Shown one piece after another: positions 63,314 to 64,000 of a stretch of 64,000 nt of DNA. This DNA is from Anaerotruncus massiliensis (ex Togo et al. 2026) (lineage in GTDB: Bacteria > Bacillota > Clostridia > Oscillospirales > Ruminococcaceae). The notes beneath the pieces were generated by a model that searched no databases, was not told where the DNA came from, and saw only the letters and a program-made list of their open reading frames with translations. Position numbers and translations under genes: made by a program. Within the stretch, counting starts at the first letter, position 1; each line of letters opens with the position of its first letter. The stretch lies in NCBI RefSeq assembly GCF_900199635.1, contig NZ_LT962687.1, positions 2,480,541 through 2,544,540 of the forward strand, written 5' to 3'.

Positions 63314-63784
63314 TTGCCGGGACCCGCCCCGGCGGGCGCGCCGACTTCTTGCGCGCCCAAGAAGTCGGCGGAAGAAGGGCGCTCAAGGGGACTTCCGCCA
63401 GTCCCCTTGAGAAACCCCCGGGAGTACCTTGCCAGTACCCGCAGACTACCGTCACTCCCCACGGGTACACTAGCTGAAGGCTCAATTCAGGTTGCGGACG
63501 CACCCAACGATGGAAACAACGGTGCGACGAGCTTACCGGGTAGGGGCACACGAGGGAGGATTTTGTCCCCGAAAGGGACTCTGTTTAAGAAATCCGGCCC
63601 GCAGGGCCGGGTCCGCGAAGCGGACTCAAGCCGGGGTCGCGGGGCGGAGCGCCCGCGAGCGGCCGTCGCGCGTAGCGCGCTCCGGGCGCAGCCCGGGCAG
63701 GCCGCCCAAGCCCCCTGCGGTTTCTTTCCCCTATTTCTTGGGCGGCCAAGAAATAGGGCCGCCTGCCGGGGCGGGACCCGGCAA
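63314..63784. repeat. Structured repeat with inverted ends, short copy (B)
   Basis: A 471-bp copy of the family at 57584-58524. The left end is at 63314-63369 and the right end at 63728-63784, in inverted orientation. Long blocks match copy A almost base for base (63425-63510 and 63560-63660). Two hairpins (63340-63369 and 63382-63411) differ from those in copy A at several paired positions, each compensated. It lies between recX and rimO with no gene inside. The rest of the 63126-63866 gap is the flanking extension of the repeat and a partial end at 63205. Confidence 0.8.
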
Positions 63785-63866
63785 GCTACACCGCTCACTG
63801 AGCGACAAATCTAAGCCTGCCGTCGGTCGGCCACCGACAAGCTCCACCGCTCACTGAGCGGCAAAT

Positions 63867-64000
63867 CTAAAACTCCTCAGTGGCCCCACAGAAGCGGGCG
63901 AGCGCCCGGCGCACGTCGGAGGGACGGTGGCCCAGCCGCAAAAGGGCGTTGTAGGCGCGGCGCTTGACCGCCTCGTCTTCCGGTGCGGCGGAATATTTCT
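63867..64000 (-). CDS. recX: RecX regulatory protein, C-terminal fragment
   Basis: Reading in from the right edge on the reverse strand, 44 residues precede the stop at 63869: KYSAAPEDEAVKRRAYNALL, then RLGHRPSDVRRALARF and a short tail. The K-R-R-x-Y-x-x-L-x-R-x-G pattern and final helix fit the RecX C-terminal repeat. The neighbourhood (rimO, pgsA) commonly carries recA-recX. The rest of the gene lies outside the window. Confidence 0.65.
   Translation of the reverse strand, partial: KYSAAPEDEAVKRRAYNALLRLGHRPSDVRRALARFCGATEEF

Noticed and set aside
57584-63784. CRISPR array or tandem repeat
   Set aside because: The repeats are two separated long copies with inverted ends, not short regularly spaced units.

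Overview
The window is GC-rich DNA with Gram-positive signals: AGGAGG-type ribosome binding sites, a T-box riboswitch, GHKL-type sensor kinases, and rimO-pgsA-recX and comEC-holA gene order. This points to a high-GC member of the Clostridia, probably near Oscillospiraceae/Ruminococcaceae. That placement is an inference from gene content, not from a marker gene.

Layout. (1) 1-6508, minus strand: a partial REC-GGDEF-EAL response regulator, then a tight operon of an OmpR-type regulator, a secreted membrane-anchored protein and a 7TM-type histidine kinase, ending at a strong terminator. (2) 6693-10374, plus strand: two overlapping dynamin-like GTPases, divergent from that operon. (3) 10547-12494: a small GHKL-like ATPase remnant and a LuxR-type regulator with a helical-repeat sensor half, behind a leader that contains a terminator-like hairpin. 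(4) 12597-50687: one 38-kb plus-strand gene run, almost without gaps, encoding an extracellular contractile injection system (eCIS). It has sheath, two tubes, DUF4255 cap, PAAR-like tip, LysM adaptor, hub, spike, gp25, two baseplate J-like wedge proteins and a gpI-like protein. Two DUF4157 proteins are probably cargo, and an AAA+ ATPase lies near each end. The 5' third of the run is an unusual envelope module: a 2181-residue GLUG/chitobiase-C-like surface protein, a single-pass membrane protein, a HAMP protein with a cyclase-like domain that looks inactive, and a membrane MORN protein. The run ends at a 17-bp terminator. (5) 50867-57424, minus strand: tRNA-Leu(UAA), a DHHW-like protein, an MBOAT-like protein, an RNase M5-like Toprim protein, holA, comEC and a small HTH regulator. 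(6) 57425-64000, minus strand: cysS, cysE with a Cys T-box, pgsA, rimO and the end of recX, interrupted by two copies of a structured repeat with inverted ends.

How the parts may work together. The eCIS block has everything needed for a sheathed, membrane-penetrating particle with its own assembly ATPases and candidate payloads. The co-transcribed membrane and surface proteins suggest that this machine is attached to, or senses, the producer's own envelope rather than only being released. The adjacent dynamin pair could serve membrane remodelling or repair. The LuxR regulator and GHKL remnant directly upstream are the obvious candidate controllers. These functional links are inferences from gene order.

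The best leads are the envelope module joined to the eCIS, the twin DUF4157 proteins with a shared C-terminal tag, a candidate -1 frameshift in the tail-assembly gene, matched loss of catalytic histidines in the MBOAT/DHHW pair, and the covarying inverted-end repeat family.
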